The position numbers were made by a program, and so were the translations under genes. From Paracrocinitomix sp039939375 (GTDB lineage: Bacteria > Bacteroidota > Bacteroidia > Flavobacteriales_D > Crocinitomicaceae): a DNA stretch of 64,000 nt. Below are positions 51,630-62,119 of this stretch, one piece after another (position 1 is the stretch's first letter; each line of letters opens with the position of its first letter). The stretch is taken from the NCBI GenBank assembly GCA_039939375.1, contig JBDVJO010000001.1, positions 124,001 through 188,000 of the forward strand, written 5' to 3'. Below the pieces are notes generated by a model. The model did no database searches and was not told where the DNA came from. It saw nothing but the letters and a program-made list of their open reading frames with translations.

Positions 51630-53699
51630 TTGGAACTTCTATATACATATCACCCAGCTTGGTTACTTCTATGTGCAGTAATCGCATTTGCTGTTGCCTT
51701 CTTTTTATATAGGAAAGATGCTCTTTTAGAGGATGTTAAAAGCGCTTTGAAATGGGTGATGGCTATTTTTAGATTTGTTTCTGTATTCATTATTTGCCTT
51801 TTGTTACTCGGGATTATTTTAGAAAAATTAATTGATCGAAAGGAAAAACCACTCATTTTTATCGCAAATGATAACTCTGAATCGATTGTAGCGAACAAAG
51901 ATTCAGCCTTCTATAGAAATGAATTTGTTCCACAATTAAAAGAGTTGTCAAATAATCTTTCAGAAAAATTTGATGTCATTGAATATAATTTTTCAGACGA
52001 AGTGTATGAGGGCTTAGGCGGTGAGTATGATGGAAAACTCACCGATATTTCAAAGTTGTACGACCAGATTTTTGATCAGTATACGAATCGAAATATCGGA
52101 GGTGTAGTCATGGCTACTGACGGCATGTATAACACCGGGTCGAATCCGATTTATACGATTACACGAAAAAGTTTTTTACCAATTTTTGCCATTGGTTTAG
52201 GGGATACCAATGATGTGAAAGATGTTAAAGTCGATTACATCAAACACAATGATATCGCTTTCTTAGGTAATGATTTTCCAGTAAACATAAACATTGCTCA
52301 AACCAAGTGTCAAGGAGAAAAAGTTAAGGTGTCAGTTTATCAAGAAAACAAGTTGTTGAAAGAAGAGGTTGTAGATTTTACAACGCTTCAAAGTCAAAAA
52401 GATTTCAATTTCAACTTCAAAGCGACATCAATTGGATATCAGAAATACACCGTGACCATCAGCGAATTGGAGAATGAGTTTTCTGTCAAAAATAATTCCG
52501 CCAATTTTTACATTGAGGTGATAGATGGGCGTCAAAAAATTGCAATCATCCCAAATGGTCCGCACCCTGATATTGCGGCACTGCGATTTGTAATTGAGAA
52601 CAATAAAAATTATGAAGTAGAAATCTTTGAACAAGATAAAGTTCAGGGATTGGCCAAATACGATTTAGCGATCATACATAATTATCAAGGAACGAACAAT
52701 AACTTATCAGCAGCTATAGAATCAGGTAAAACACCCTGCTTATTTTTAGTTGGAAATGAGACTAATTTTTCAGGATTGTCGCAAGCTAAAGTTGGTTTTA
52801 GTGGACTTTCAAATGATCAAGAGGAAGTAGGCTTTCAGCATAATCCTGCCTTTAAAGAAATATTGCTCAACCCTGAAATTATTCAAATGTTAAGTTCTGC
52901 GCCACCATTGCAAGCACCTTTCGGAAGCCAAAAATTTTCTTCTGCAATTGACGTTCTTGCTTATCAAAAAGTTGGAAATATCACTTTGGATAAGCCCTTG
53001 ATTTACTTTACTAAAAAGAACAGCAGTAGATTTGGTGTGGTAATGGGAGAAGGCATTTGGAGATGGCGTTTGCATGATCAACTAAAAAACTCAACAACCA
53101 AGAATTTTGAAGAGTTAGTTTCGAAAATCATAACTTTCCTGGCTATAAAAGAAAATAGAGATCCATTTAAAGTTCATATCGATAATGAGTTCACAGAAAG
53201 TCAGAATGTAAAAGTCAAGGCAGAGCTGTATAACCAATCTTATGAACTAGTAAATGAGCCAGAAGTAGTTTTTAAGTTTAACAAGGAAAGCGAAAATGAA
53301 CTTTCGCCTCACTTTGTAAGAGTTGGAAATAGTTATCAATTAGATTTAGGAAAACTTCAACAAGGCGTTTACAGCTGGACAGCTTCAACAGATTTTCAAG
53401 GCAAACATTACGAAAAATCAGGCAGCTTTGTGGTGAAAGAAATAAAGCTAGAATTGCTCTCGTCAAAGGCAGACCATAGATTGTTAAAAAATATGGCTAA
53501 GAATTCAAATGGTGTTTTTTATTTACCGTCAGAATTAAAGCAACTTGAAAAGGATATCAATGAAAGAGATGATTTAGTAACGGTGGTTTATCAAGAAAAA
53601 TCGTTTGACGATTTGATCGATTATAAATGGCTGTTCTTCTTGATTCTCGCCTTCTTGACAGGTGAATGGTTTTTCAGAAAATTCAATGGGGCCTATTAG
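51630..53699 (+). CDS. Membrane-anchored VWA-like protein
   Basis: A 689-residue protein starting at TTG (no upstream in-frame ATG suits; the start gives two N-terminal helices at about 7-25 and 38-58). Residues about 75-180 resemble a von Willebrand A fold, with IFIANDNSESI in place of the DxSxS metal site and IGGVVMATDGMYNTGSNP as the later Asp loop. Ig-like segments follow and a final helix lies at about 668-684. This architecture is common in Bacteroidota BatA-like or aerotolerance-type membrane proteins. The metal-binding motif is only partly conserved. Function unknown. Confidence 0.65.
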   Translation: MELLYTYHPAWLLLCAVIAFAVAFFLYRKDALLEDVKSALKWVMAIFRFVSVFIICLLLLGIILEKLIDRKEKPLIFIANDNSESIVANKDSAFYRNEFVPQLKELSNNLSEKFDVIEYNFSDEVYEGLGGEYDGKLTDISKLYDQIFDQYTNRNIGGVVMATDGMYNTGSNPIYTITRKSFLPIFAIGLGDTNDVKDVKVDYIKHNDIAFLGNDFPVNINIAQTKCQGEKVKVSVYQENKLLKEEVVDFTTLQSQKDFNFNFKATSIGYQKYTVTISELENEFSVKNNSANFYIEVIDGRQKIAIIPNGPHPDIAALRFVIENNKNYEVEIFEQDKVQGLAKYDLAIIHNYQGTNNNLSAAIESGKTPCLFLVGNETNFSGLSQAKVGFSGLSNDQEEVGFQHNPAFKEILLNPEIIQMLSSAPPLQAPFGSQKFSSAIDVLAYQKVGNITLDKPLIYFTKKNSSRFGVVMGEGIWRWRLHDQLKNSTTKNFEELVSKIITFLAIKENRDPFKVHIDNEFTESQNVKVKAELYNQSYELVNEPEVVFKFNKESENELSPHFVRVGNSYQLDLGKLQQGVYSWTASTDFQGKHYEKSGSFVVKEIKLELLSSKADHRLLKNMAKNSNGVFYLPSELKQLEKDINERDDLVTVVYQEKSFDDLIDYKWLFFLILAFLTGEWFFRKFNGAY

Positions 53700-53839
53700 A
53701 AAAGTAACTCTTTTCTCTCTTAAATAAGTGATCCATTTCTCAGGAAGAAAATTTCTTATGCGTTCATAACTATTTTTGAAAACATTGGGTCAAACCCTTT
53801 AAAATCACTATTTTTCTGCTGAAAAAAACTCTAAAAATC

Positions 53840-56800
53840 ATGCAAATTAAGACGCTATCTTTTATCTTAATCCTTTTAGGTGCGATAAATTTTTCAAACG
53901 CACAATCGTCAAATAGTTATGCCAATGAATTTAAAGCGGCATATATAGCCTATCCAGAAGTTCCGAAAGGAATGTTAGAAGCGGTGGCGTTTTGTCAAAC
54001 AAGAATTACAAATATTCAGCACCCTGAGCACAGTTGTGCAGGTTTGCCAGAGGTTAGTGGAGTAATGGGATTAATTGAAGATGGACAGAGTTATTTTAAA
54101 AACACACAGTCATTAGTTGCTAATACCGCCAATGTCACATTATCTGAAATGGGAGATCCCGCAACGGATATCATGGCTTATGCGGCAACATATGCTGCAT
54201 ATTTACAAGAACTTTCAATTAGTCCTGGTGATTTTTCGGGTCATGAATTTGTGCTGAGACAACTTTCAGAAATTCCATCAGACGGAAATCCAGTAAACGA
54301 ATTTGCCTTAAGCGCTTTTACGTATCAAATTTTAGATTTTTTGAGGGATGAAGAACAACAAGCTACTTTTCAATTTCCGGCACATCCTATTAATTTAAAA
54401 GCAGTTTATGGTGAAGATAATTTGAAGATACTATCAGCTAAAAAAGTAACGGTTTCAGAAGAAACGGTAATTAACTCAAAAGGAGACCAGTTTACTCCAC
54501 AAAATAAGTCCTTAGAATATGGTCCGGCTTTGTGGGTGGCAACGCCTTCTTGTAATTATTCTTCAAGAGCAGGGACACCAATTTCGGCAGTGACCATTCA
54601 TACCATTCAAGGATCTTATGCTGGAGCGATTAGTTGGGCGCAAAACTGTAACGCTAATGTATCTTATCATTATGTGGTGCGATCTACAGATGGTCAAATA
54701 ACTCAAATGTTATATGAAGCAGATAAAGGTTGGCATGTTGGAAATGCAAATCCATACGCAATCGGAATCGAACATGAAGGATATGTAGATAATCCAGCTT
54801 GGTATACAACGGCTCTTTACACGGCATCTGCTGATTTAACTAAAGATATCACACAAAGTGGTTATGGTATTAACCCGCTTAGAACGTATTATGGACCATC
54901 TTCAACGGGTTTAAATACCTTAGGTTCTTGTACCACCATTAAAGGACATCAGCATTTTCCAAGTCAATCTCATACTGATCCTGGAATTAACTGGAACTGG
55001 GAATATTATTATCAATTGATTAATGACACACCGCCAATAACAACCCTTACTTCAGCTACTGGGGTGACTTATGATTCGGGCGGAGCAGGAGGAAATTATA
55101 CAGATGATGAACGTGAGTTGTATCTAATTGAGCCAACCAACGTGCAAAGTGTGACCATCAATTTTGATCAGTTTAGCATTGAGCAAGATTGGGATTACAT
55201 GTATGTTTATGATGGGAACTCACTTTCTGACCCTTTATTAGGAGTGTATACCGGAACTGCCTCTCCAGGTTCTTTAACATCAAGTGGAGGAGCAATTCTA
55301 TTAGAATTTAGATCAGATTGTGCAACACAAGATGCAGGGTGGGAAATTTCTTGGACTTCGGTTCCAGGACCTAATCCTGGAGATTTAGTGGCTCCGGCTA
55401 CTTCAGTATCCATTCCAAACACATGGAAAACAACTGACTTTACGGCGACATTTACAGATGTTGACAATGTAGGCGGAAGCGGTGTTCATCATCAGTTTTA
55501 TCAGGTCATAGATTTTGATGGAACTGAGTGGAGAGCAAATGAAAATAATGGATTCTTCTCAGATAATTTTGATGTAGCTATTCATCCAGATTGGACGTCT
55601 CAGGTGGGGACATGGAGCATCAACTCTGCTGTTTTGAATCAGTCTGAAGAAGCGAATACGAACACCAATTTATGGGCGAATTTAAATCAAGACAATTACG
55701 ACCAATGGTTGTATCATTTTTCAGCGAAAATTAGTGGAACCGGAGGAAACAAAAGAGCTGGGTTCCATTTTATGTGTGATGATCCAAGTTTGACGAATAG
55801 AGGTAACTCTTACTTTGTTTGGTTGCGTTCAGACGATAATAAGGTCCAAATTTATAAAACGGTGAATGACGTATTCACTTTAGAAGAGGATTTAGACTAC
55901 ACCATAAATGATGATCAGTGGTATGATTGGAAAGTGGTCTATGATAAAAGTACAGGTAAAATTGAGTTTTATTTAGATAATGTTTTGGTGAGTTCGTGGA
56001 TAGATTCTAGTCTATACACTTCAGGGAATTCAATTTCGTTCCGTTCAGGAGATGCGGTACTAGAAGTGAATAACATGAAGGCTTATCATAACAGAGGGAG
56101 TTCAGAATTAGTTACTATAAACACAGGTAACGACATCCAAAATCAAAATGATTCACCGTTGGTTCACGCAGGAAAGGTGAAGTCAATCGCTATTGATAGT
56201 TCTAATAATATTTCTTCTATTGCAGAACAATTAGTCAATGTAGATTGGACACCACCTGTTTCAATTCCGTCTATAAATGACGGTTTGGCTTCTGATATTA
56301 ATGTCTTTACGAATAACACTGAAATTTCTGCGAATTGGTTGCCATCTTCAGATCCCAATTCTGATTTACAACGTTATTGGTATGCAATCGGAACAACTTC
56401 GGGAGGAACAGATGTTGTCGGTTGGACGGATAATTGGATTAACGACACTGTGACGCATTCAGGGTTAAATCTTACTGAAGGAGTGACATATTATTTTTCA
56501 GTATTTGCTGAAAATGGAGCCGGATTGTTTTCAGATACTATTTATTCAGATGGTCAATTATTGCAAGCACCAACTGCAACGCCTGATGCAGGCTTCATTA
56601 TTTCTAATTCTTACATCTGTTCGTTTGAACCTGTAGTGGTTCAAAATTCTTCGCAAGATGCTCAAACTTATTCATGGGATGCGCCTGGAGCAACACCTCC
56701 AACATCTACAGATGCTAATCCAACCTTTGCTTACACGGTAACAGGTTATTATGATATCACATTAACAGCAACCGGAATAGGAGGAACAGACACCGAGACG

Positions 56801-57346
56801 CAAACGATATATGTAAGCATTGATACCATTCCTAATGCCGGATACACAACAAGTAGTTCAACAGTGGATATCAGCAATGCTTTTGTGACCTTTAATAATG
56901 AGTCAGAGCATGCGAATGGGTATTTCTGGGATTTTGATGATGGATCTATTTCTACGGATGAAAACCCTTGGCATGAATTTACCGCATTGGGAACTTATAG
57001 TGTAATGTTAGTTGCGGTAAACGGTAACTGCCCAAATGACACAACGATATCAACGATCAATGTTATTGATGATTTAGGCTTAAATACTGGATTAGGTGAA
57101 ACTGAAGTTTATCCTAACCCGGTAAAAGAAGAGCTGATGATTAAATTAGATGATAGTTGGGGTGATCAAGTTCAAATTCAACTGTTAGATGCGAGAGGAA
57201 GAATAGTGTACAATGAGCAATACCAAAATCAGCAAATTATTCAATTAAATTTGATTGAAAATAATGTGCATGACGGCATTTACTTTTTAAGACTTTCAAA
57301 CGATAAAAAAGTTGGAAGCCAGAAAATTATCGTCAAACGTGGCTAG
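53840..57346 (+). CDS. T9SS-secreted peptidoglycan amidase with CUB and PKD domains
   Basis: A 1168-residue exported enzyme. Signal peptide ends FSNAQ. The N-acetylmuramoyl-L-alanine amidase (Amidase_2) domain covers about 245-395; predicted zinc ligands are His254 (VTIHTIQG), His370 (KGHQHF) and Asp380 (TDPG), the H/H/D set of AmpD. A CUB-like domain (about 405-510), a concanavalin-like segment (about 580-740), a fibronectin-type unit and PKD repeats (about 920-1080) follow, then a T9SS type A tail beginning VYPNPVKEELM (about 1092). It probably cleaves peptidoglycan outside the cell, of prey or of competitors, or remodels its own wall. The target is inference. Confidence 0.88.
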   Translation: MQIKTLSFILILLGAINFSNAQSSNSYANEFKAAYIAYPEVPKGMLEAVAFCQTRITNIQHPEHSCAGLPEVSGVMGLIEDGQSYFKNTQSLVANTANVTLSEMGDPATDIMAYAATYAAYLQELSISPGDFSGHEFVLRQLSEIPSDGNPVNEFALSAFTYQILDFLRDEEQQATFQFPAHPINLKAVYGEDNLKILSAKKVTVSEETVINSKGDQFTPQNKSLEYGPALWVATPSCNYSSRAGTPISAVTIHTIQGSYAGAISWAQNCNANVSYHYVVRSTDGQITQMLYEADKGWHVGNANPYAIGIEHEGYVDNPAWYTTALYTASADLTKDITQSGYGINPLRTYYGPSSTGLNTLGSCTTIKGHQHFPSQSHTDPGINWNWEYYYQLINDTPPITTLTSATGVTYDSGGAGGNYTDDERELYLIEPTNVQSVTINFDQFSIEQDWDYMYVYDGNSLSDPLLGVYTGTASPGSLTSSGGAILLEFRSDCATQDAGWEISWTSVPGPNPGDLVAPATSVSIPNTWKTTDFTATFTDVDNVGGSGVHHQFYQVIDFDGTEWRANENNGFFSDNFDVAIHPDWTSQVGTWSINSAVLNQSEEANTNTNLWANLNQDNYDQWLYHFSAKISGTGGNKRAGFHFMCDDPSLTNRGNSYFVWLRSDDNKVQIYKTVNDVFTLEEDLDYTINDDQWYDWKVVYDKSTGKIEFYLDNVLVSSWIDSSLYTSGNSISFRSGDAVLEVNNMKAYHNRGSSELVTINTGNDIQNQNDSPLVHAGKVKSIAIDSSNNISSIAEQLVNVDWTPPVSIPSINDGLASDINVFTNNTEISANWLPSSDPNSDLQRYWYAIGTTSGGTDVVGWTDNWINDTVTHSGLNLTEGVTYYFSVFAENGAGLFSDTIYSDGQLLQAPTATPDAGFIISNSYICSFEPVVVQNSSQDAQTYSWDAPGATPPTSTDANPTFAYTVTGYYDITLTATGIGGTDTETQTIYVSIDTIPNAGYTTSSSTVDISNAFVTFNNESEHANGYFWDFDDGSISTDENPWHEFTALGTYSVMLVAVNGNCPNDTTISTINVIDDLGLNTGLGETEVYPNPVKEELMIKLDDSWGDQVQIQLLDARGRIVYNEQYQNQQIIQLNLIENNVHDGIYFLRLSNDKKVGSQKIIVKRG

Positions 57347-57448
57347 AAATTCGACAAGGATAAAATCAATTAAACCGATTTATAATTACCTTTGTCCCAA
57401 AGTAATCTACTTTTTTTGGTAGGTTTCAGGTTTTATAGTTTTTGCAAG

Positions 57449-57485
57449 AAAAAAGGAAATAGTCCAAAAGACTACTTCCTTTTTT
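57449..57485. terminator. Bidirectional terminator at the amidase/GNAT junction
   Basis: Stem AAAAAAGGAA-A-TAGTC / GACTA-C-TTCCTTTTTT with one mismatch and a 5-base loop. It has A and T runs on both sides and ends both the amidase gene and the convergent GNAT gene; it overlaps the last codons of the latter. Confidence 0.75.
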
Positions 57486-57972
57486 CGGTTTTAAGAGGTA
57501 GTATCATTTTAACGTCACAAGAAAAGTGGCCTGTATCTCCCAAAGAATAATCGACATATTCAAAACCTGATCGTTCATAAAGCTTTCTCGCTTGCGGCAT
57601 ATGCTCAAAGGTTTCAATGTAAATTAAATCATATCCAGATTCTTTAGCGAAATTGATACATGTATCCATCAATGCTTTTCCAATTCCCTTTCCCCTAGCA
57701 GTTGAAGCTAAAAACATACGTTGCAATTCGCAATAATGCTCATTTTGGTTAGGAATAGGAGCTATTCCAGATCCACCCAATAAAACGCCATTCTCTTCAG
57801 CAATGAAGTAAACACTTCCTTCTTCTTGATAACAAGTAGACATACGATTAGTCGCTTCATCAGTATAAACTGTTCCTTCAATGGCATAGTTCAGCTCTTC
57901 TAACGCCGTTTTTATAACCTTAGCCAATGCGGCATCATCTTTTTGTTCTATTCTTCTAAAACTTATACTCAC
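57472..57972 (-). CDS. GNAT-family N-acetyltransferase
   Basis: A 166-residue enzyme starting at GTG. The acetyl-CoA loop is in LQRMFLASTARGKGIGKALMDTCINFA (R-G-K-G-I-G, about 95-100), and DLIYIETFEHMPQARKLYERSGFEYVDY is the conserved C-terminal half of the GNAT fold. The substrate is unknown; amino acids, peptides or small amines are all possible. Its terminator hairpin overlaps its 3' end. Next to it, divergently, lies a BNR-repeat protein gene. Confidence 0.88.
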   Translation of the reverse strand: MSISFRRIEQKDDAALAKVIKTALEELNYAIEGTVYTDEATNRMSTCYQEEGSVYFIAEENGVLLGGSGIAPIPNQNEHYCELQRMFLASTARGKGIGKALMDTCINFAKESGYDLIYIETFEHMPQARKLYERSGFEYVDYSLGDTGHFSCDVKMILPLKTEKRK

Positions 57973-58069
57973 AGGTTAAAATTAAACCTTTCATCTTTAT
58001 TTTCTAGCTTTTATACCTTTCAATATACCATGCCGATTATTCTTGTTAATTTTAGGAAAAATCCACATC

Positions 58070-61000
58070 ATGAAAAATATATTCTTAAGTGCTGTATTCA
58101 TCTTGTTATCATCTTCAATAGTGATAGCTCAAAAGAAGAAAGATGAACCTGAGGCAAAATCAAAAATTAATTCTGGAACAGTATCGGGATTATCATTTAG
58201 ATGCATTGGCCCGGCTTTAACGGCAGGAAGAATAGCGGATATTGCTGTTAATCCTGATAATCCTTCAGAGTATTATTTAGGAGTAGCTTCTGGTGGTGTT
58301 TGGAAAACTACGAATCACGGAACAACTTATGAACCAATTTTTGATAATCAGGGTTCTTATTCAATTGGTTGTGTAACGATTGATCCCTCAAATAGCAATA
58401 CGGTTTGGGTAGGAACCGGAGAGAATAATAACCAACGTTCAGTAGCCTATGGTGATGGTGTATATAAGTCAGTAGATGGCGGTTCAAGCTGGAAAAACAT
58501 GGGTTTGAAAAAGTCAGAGCACATTTCAAAAGTAATTGTAGATCCAAGAAATTCTGACGTAGTTTATGTTGCTGCTTATGGTCCATTATGGTCTGAAGGT
58601 GGTGAAAGAGGAGTGTATAAAACAACAGACGGTGGAGAAAACTGGGAGTTGATTCACTTCATTTCAAAAAACACAGGAACCTGTGACCTGATCATGGATC
58701 CGAATAACCCAGATGTATTGTATGAAGCAGTTCACCAAAGAAGAAGACATGTTTTTACTTATGTTGGTGGAGGAAAAGAAAGTTCAGTTTATAAAACGGA
58801 AGATGGCGGTAAAACATGGAAAGAAATCACTTCAGGATTACCAGCGGGTAAAATGGGTAGAGTAGGGCTTGCAATTTCGCCAGTTGATACGGATTATGTT
58901 TTTGCGATTGTTGAGGCAGAAGATGATAAAGGTGGTTTTTATAGATCTACCAATAGAGGAATGTCTTGGTCAAAGCAGAGTGGATATAAAACTTCTGGGA
59001 ACTATTATCAAGAGATTATTTGTGATCCATCTGACAAAGACAAAATATTTTCAATGAATACCTGGTTGCACCATTCTGAAGATGGAGGAAAAACCTTCAA
59101 AATGACAGGGGAGAAAGGAAAGCACGTGGATAATCATTGTATTTGGATCAACCCGAATAACACAGACCATTGGATAGTTGGTTGTGATGGAGGTGTGTAT
59201 GAAACGTATGATCATGCTTCAACCTGGCAATTTAAAGCCAACTTGCCAATTACACAGTTTTACAAAGTTGCAGTGGATAATGATGCACCATTTTACAATG
59301 TATATGGTGGAACTCAAGATAATAACTCATTAGGTGGGCCGTCAAGAACATTGAATAACGCAGGAATTTTAAATACAGATTGGTACATCACAAATGGTGG
59401 TGATGGATTTGAATCTCAAGTAGATCCTGGAAATCCGGATATCGTTTACGCGCAAGCTCAGTATGGCTGGTTAGTAAGATATGATAGAAAATCAGGAGAG
59501 AAAATCGGAATCCAGCCCATTGAAGGGAAAGATGAAAAAGCTTATCGTTGGAACTGGGACGCACCCTTAGTGATTTCAAAACATAAAAATGAGCGTATCT
59601 ATTTTGCAGCAAATAAAGTCTTTAAATCAGACGATAGAGGGAACACATGGCAAACAATTTCGCCAGATTTAACGAGACAATTAGACCGTAATCAAATGAA
59701 AGTGATGGGAGAAATTCAATCACCAGATGTGGTCATGAAAAATAAGTCTACTACTATTTTCGGAAACATTGTTGCGCTAGATGAGTCTGCTAAAAATGAG
59801 AATTTATTATATGCGGGAACAGATGATGGTTTAATTCAAGTAACAACAGACGGTGGCGCTACTTGGAACAAGAAAGACAATTTCCCAGGTGTTCCGGCAA
59901 TGACATACGTTAATATGTTACTGACTTCAAAACATGATGAAGGAACTGTTTATGCTGTCTTCAACAACCACAAAAAAGGAGACTTTAAACCTTATATCTT
60001 AAAAAGTACAGATAAGGGTAATGCATGGACATCAATAGCCGGAGATTTACCAGAAAGAGGTTCGGTTTATGCGATTGCAGAAGATCACGTGAATCCTAAC
60101 TTATTGTTTGCTGGAACTGAGTTTGGCGTATATTTCACGATAAATGGTGGTAAGAACTGGGTGCAATTGTCTGCAGGATTACCAACCGTAGCAATTAGAG
60201 ATATTGCAATTCAGGAGAGAGAAAATGATTTAGTTTTAGCCTCTTTTGGACGTAGTTTTTATGTTCTAGATGATTATACGCCTTTAAGAACTATTTCAGA
60301 AGAATTGTTAGAAAAAGAAGCGACAATTTTCCCAATTAAAACTGCGCTCCAATATATAGAATCTAATCCATTAGGCTTAAGAGGAACGGGATCTCAAGGC
60401 GCATCTTTTTATGCAGCAAATAACCCAGAATTTGGAGCTACATTTACTTATTATGTAAAAGAGAATCCAAAGTCTCCAGAAGATTTAAGAAAAGAAGCAG
60501 AAAAGAAAGCGAAAGAAGATGGCGGATCGATTACTTACCCTAAATACGAAGACTTCGTAAAAGAAGATAACTATGAAGATGGCTATCACTTATTCATCAT
60601 AAAAGATGCGGCAGGTAACGAGATTGATCGTATCAAGACTTCATCTAAAACAGGTGTGAATAGATTCCATTGGAATATGCGATATCCATCAACTTCACCT
60701 ATAAAATTGAAACAAAGAAAAGTGGGTAGATATTCATCTGCAGATGAAGGTCCTCTAGTTATGCCAGGTAAATATACGGTTGAGCTATACCGTTCAGAGA
60801 ATGGTTCATTCAGTAAATTGGTGGATGCTACTCCGTTTGAGATTAAAGCCTTAGAAAATTCATCATTAGCGAGACAAACAGAGGCAAATATTGCTTTCAA
60901 AAAAGATATAGCTGAGTTAAAAAGAAAAATTTGGGCAGGATCAAAACAAATGGGCGAGTTAGAAGAGAAGCTTTCTTATATCAAGGCGGCGATTCAGCAA

Positions 61001-61345
61001 TACCCTGGAGCAGATTTAGCGTGGATGGATGAGGTGAAAAAGCAAGAAGCAGTACTTCATGATTTAAACATTGCGCTATGGGGAGATTGGCATAAGTCAT
61101 CAAGAGATGTTGAGACTAAAACAGGAATTGGTGAACGCGTATCTACCGTTGTTTATCAGTGCTGGTATTCAACTTCAGATCCAACAACGACTCAAAAAGA
61201 TCAATATAAAATTGCATCAGAAGAATATGTAGCCTTAAAAGCTAAAATTGATAAAGTAGCTTCTGATATAGCGGCACTAGAATCAAAGTTGAATGAGAAA
61301 GGAATGCCTTATACACCTAACAGGCCTAACTTTAAAGAAGATTAA
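58070..61345 (+). CDS. Secreted BNR/sortilin-like repeat protein
   Basis: A 1091-residue exported protein. I chose the ATG at 58070 because MKNIFLSAVFILLSSSIVIAQ is a good signal peptide; the in-frame TTG at 58043 adds nine residues that do not fit. Many Asp-box or BNR repeats of type S-x-D-G-G-x-x-W are visible (SVDGGSSWKN, TTDGGENWEL, TEDGGKTWKE, TTDGGATWNK), as in sialidase, VPS10/sortilin and YCF48-type propellers. The C-terminal third (about 760-1080) is an Ig-like unit plus a coiled helical part. No clear sialidase catalytic set is seen. Such proteins occur widely in Bacteroidota with unknown or peptide-binding roles. Confidence 0.75.
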   Translation: MKNIFLSAVFILLSSSIVIAQKKKDEPEAKSKINSGTVSGLSFRCIGPALTAGRIADIAVNPDNPSEYYLGVASGGVWKTTNHGTTYEPIFDNQGSYSIGCVTIDPSNSNTVWVGTGENNNQRSVAYGDGVYKSVDGGSSWKNMGLKKSEHISKVIVDPRNSDVVYVAAYGPLWSEGGERGVYKTTDGGENWELIHFISKNTGTCDLIMDPNNPDVLYEAVHQRRRHVFTYVGGGKESSVYKTEDGGKTWKEITSGLPAGKMGRVGLAISPVDTDYVFAIVEAEDDKGGFYRSTNRGMSWSKQSGYKTSGNYYQEIICDPSDKDKIFSMNTWLHHSEDGGKTFKMTGEKGKHVDNHCIWINPNNTDHWIVGCDGGVYETYDHASTWQFKANLPITQFYKVAVDNDAPFYNVYGGTQDNNSLGGPSRTLNNAGILNTDWYITNGGDGFESQVDPGNPDIVYAQAQYGWLVRYDRKSGEKIGIQPIEGKDEKAYRWNWDAPLVISKHKNERIYFAANKVFKSDDRGNTWQTISPDLTRQLDRNQMKVMGEIQSPDVVMKNKSTTIFGNIVALDESAKNENLLYAGTDDGLIQVTTDGGATWNKKDNFPGVPAMTYVNMLLTSKHDEGTVYAVFNNHKKGDFKPYILKSTDKGNAWTSIAGDLPERGSVYAIAEDHVNPNLLFAGTEFGVYFTINGGKNWVQLSAGLPTVAIRDIAIQERENDLVLASFGRSFYVLDDYTPLRTISEELLEKEATIFPIKTALQYIESNPLGLRGTGSQGASFYAANNPEFGATFTYYVKENPKSPEDLRKEAEKKAKEDGGSITYPKYEDFVKEDNYEDGYHLFIIKDAAGNEIDRIKTSSKTGVNRFHWNMRYPSTSPIKLKQRKVGRYSSADEGPLVMPGKYTVELYRSENGSFSKLVDATPFEIKALENSSLARQTEANIAFKKDIAELKRKIWAGSKQMGELEEKLSYIKAAIQQYPGADLAWMDEVKKQEAVLHDLNIALWGDWHKSSRDVETKTGIGERVSTVVYQCWYSTSDPTTTQKDQYKIASEEYVALKAKIDKVASDIAALESKLNEKGMPYTPNRPNFKED

Positions 61346-61944
61346 TTAGACTCTTGTAAAATACTAATACCATTTGGACCTTCATTGCAAAGAAGGTCCA
61401 GAGCGGTTGGGTTATTCACGAAACCATAACGTTCTTCAAAAGTTTGAATGTATGGTTTCGTTTTAAAACCGGTATCTATTTTTGGATGAAGATTTTTTCG
61501 ATAATCATCTTTTTTAAAATCAATAAACTCTGAAGTGGTATCTAACTTCACAGTTAACCCAAATTTATCGATTAGATGCTGCGTGATTTCGAAGTTCAGC
61601 TCCCACAAGAACAGGTGTTTTTTTTCTAAAATCTCTGAAATGGCATCCCAATAAAACTGAAAGTATGGCGTGTTTCGGTAAGCTGATTCTATAGCCTTTA
61701 GGTGGTCTTTTTGCCAATTCTCGGCATAACTTATCGCTACCTCTTTGATCAAAGTATTTTTTCCTTGCGGTCTAATTACCGGAACTGATAAATTTAATAG
61801 TCCATTCGCAGTTAGAATAGTGGTTCTGTTTCTAAAAGTTTGCTTTTCGTAACGTTCGTTAATGTCGATAACAACCTCTTTGTTTTCAAATAGAATTTTG
61901 AAATACTCAATATTGGGAAAATATGAGGTAGGGAGAATTGTCAT
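61342..61944 (-). CDS. WbqC-family protein
   Basis: A 200-residue soluble protein with the WbqC start ILPTSYFPNIEYF, then RNRTTILTANGLLNLSVPV and IKEVAISYAENWQKDHLKAIESAYRNTPYFQFYWDAI, which are conserved family blocks. WbqC-like proteins are often placed near polysaccharide genes and proposed to be enzymes of amino-sugar modification, but no reaction is proven. The stop codon overlaps the end of the BNR-repeat gene by 4 bases (convergent). Confidence 0.85.
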   Translation of the reverse strand: MTILPTSYFPNIEYFKILFENKEVVIDINERYEKQTFRNRTTILTANGLLNLSVPVIRPQGKNTLIKEVAISYAENWQKDHLKAIESAYRNTPYFQFYWDAISEILEKKHLFLWELNFEITQHLIDKFGLTVKLDTTSEFIDFKKDDYRKNLHPKIDTGFKTKPYIQTFEERYGFVNNPTALDLLCNEGPNGISILQESN

Positions 61945-62119
61945 TTTTATTTGGCGAAGATAAGGTTTAGAAACATTAAAATTGGGAGTATTGACTCTAT
62001 TTGGGGAGGTTTTTCCCCAGTTGTGATTTTAGTTTAGAGCGCAACTGTTTGTTTATTAGCGGTTTAATTAGTCGGCGTTGTTTTTGGATTATACTTTCTG
62101 AACCATAAAAATTTAAAAC
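61945..62119. other. Intergenic region upstream of the DUF1328 gene
   Basis: This 175-base gap separates the minus-strand WbqC gene from the DUF1328 gene. A loose -7 candidate (TATACTTTC, near 62091) is present; I see no hairpin or repeat. Confidence 0.4.

Noticed and set aside
58043..58069. TTG start for the BNR-repeat protein
   Set aside because: The ATG at 58070 begins a complete signal peptide; the extra residues do not fit one.
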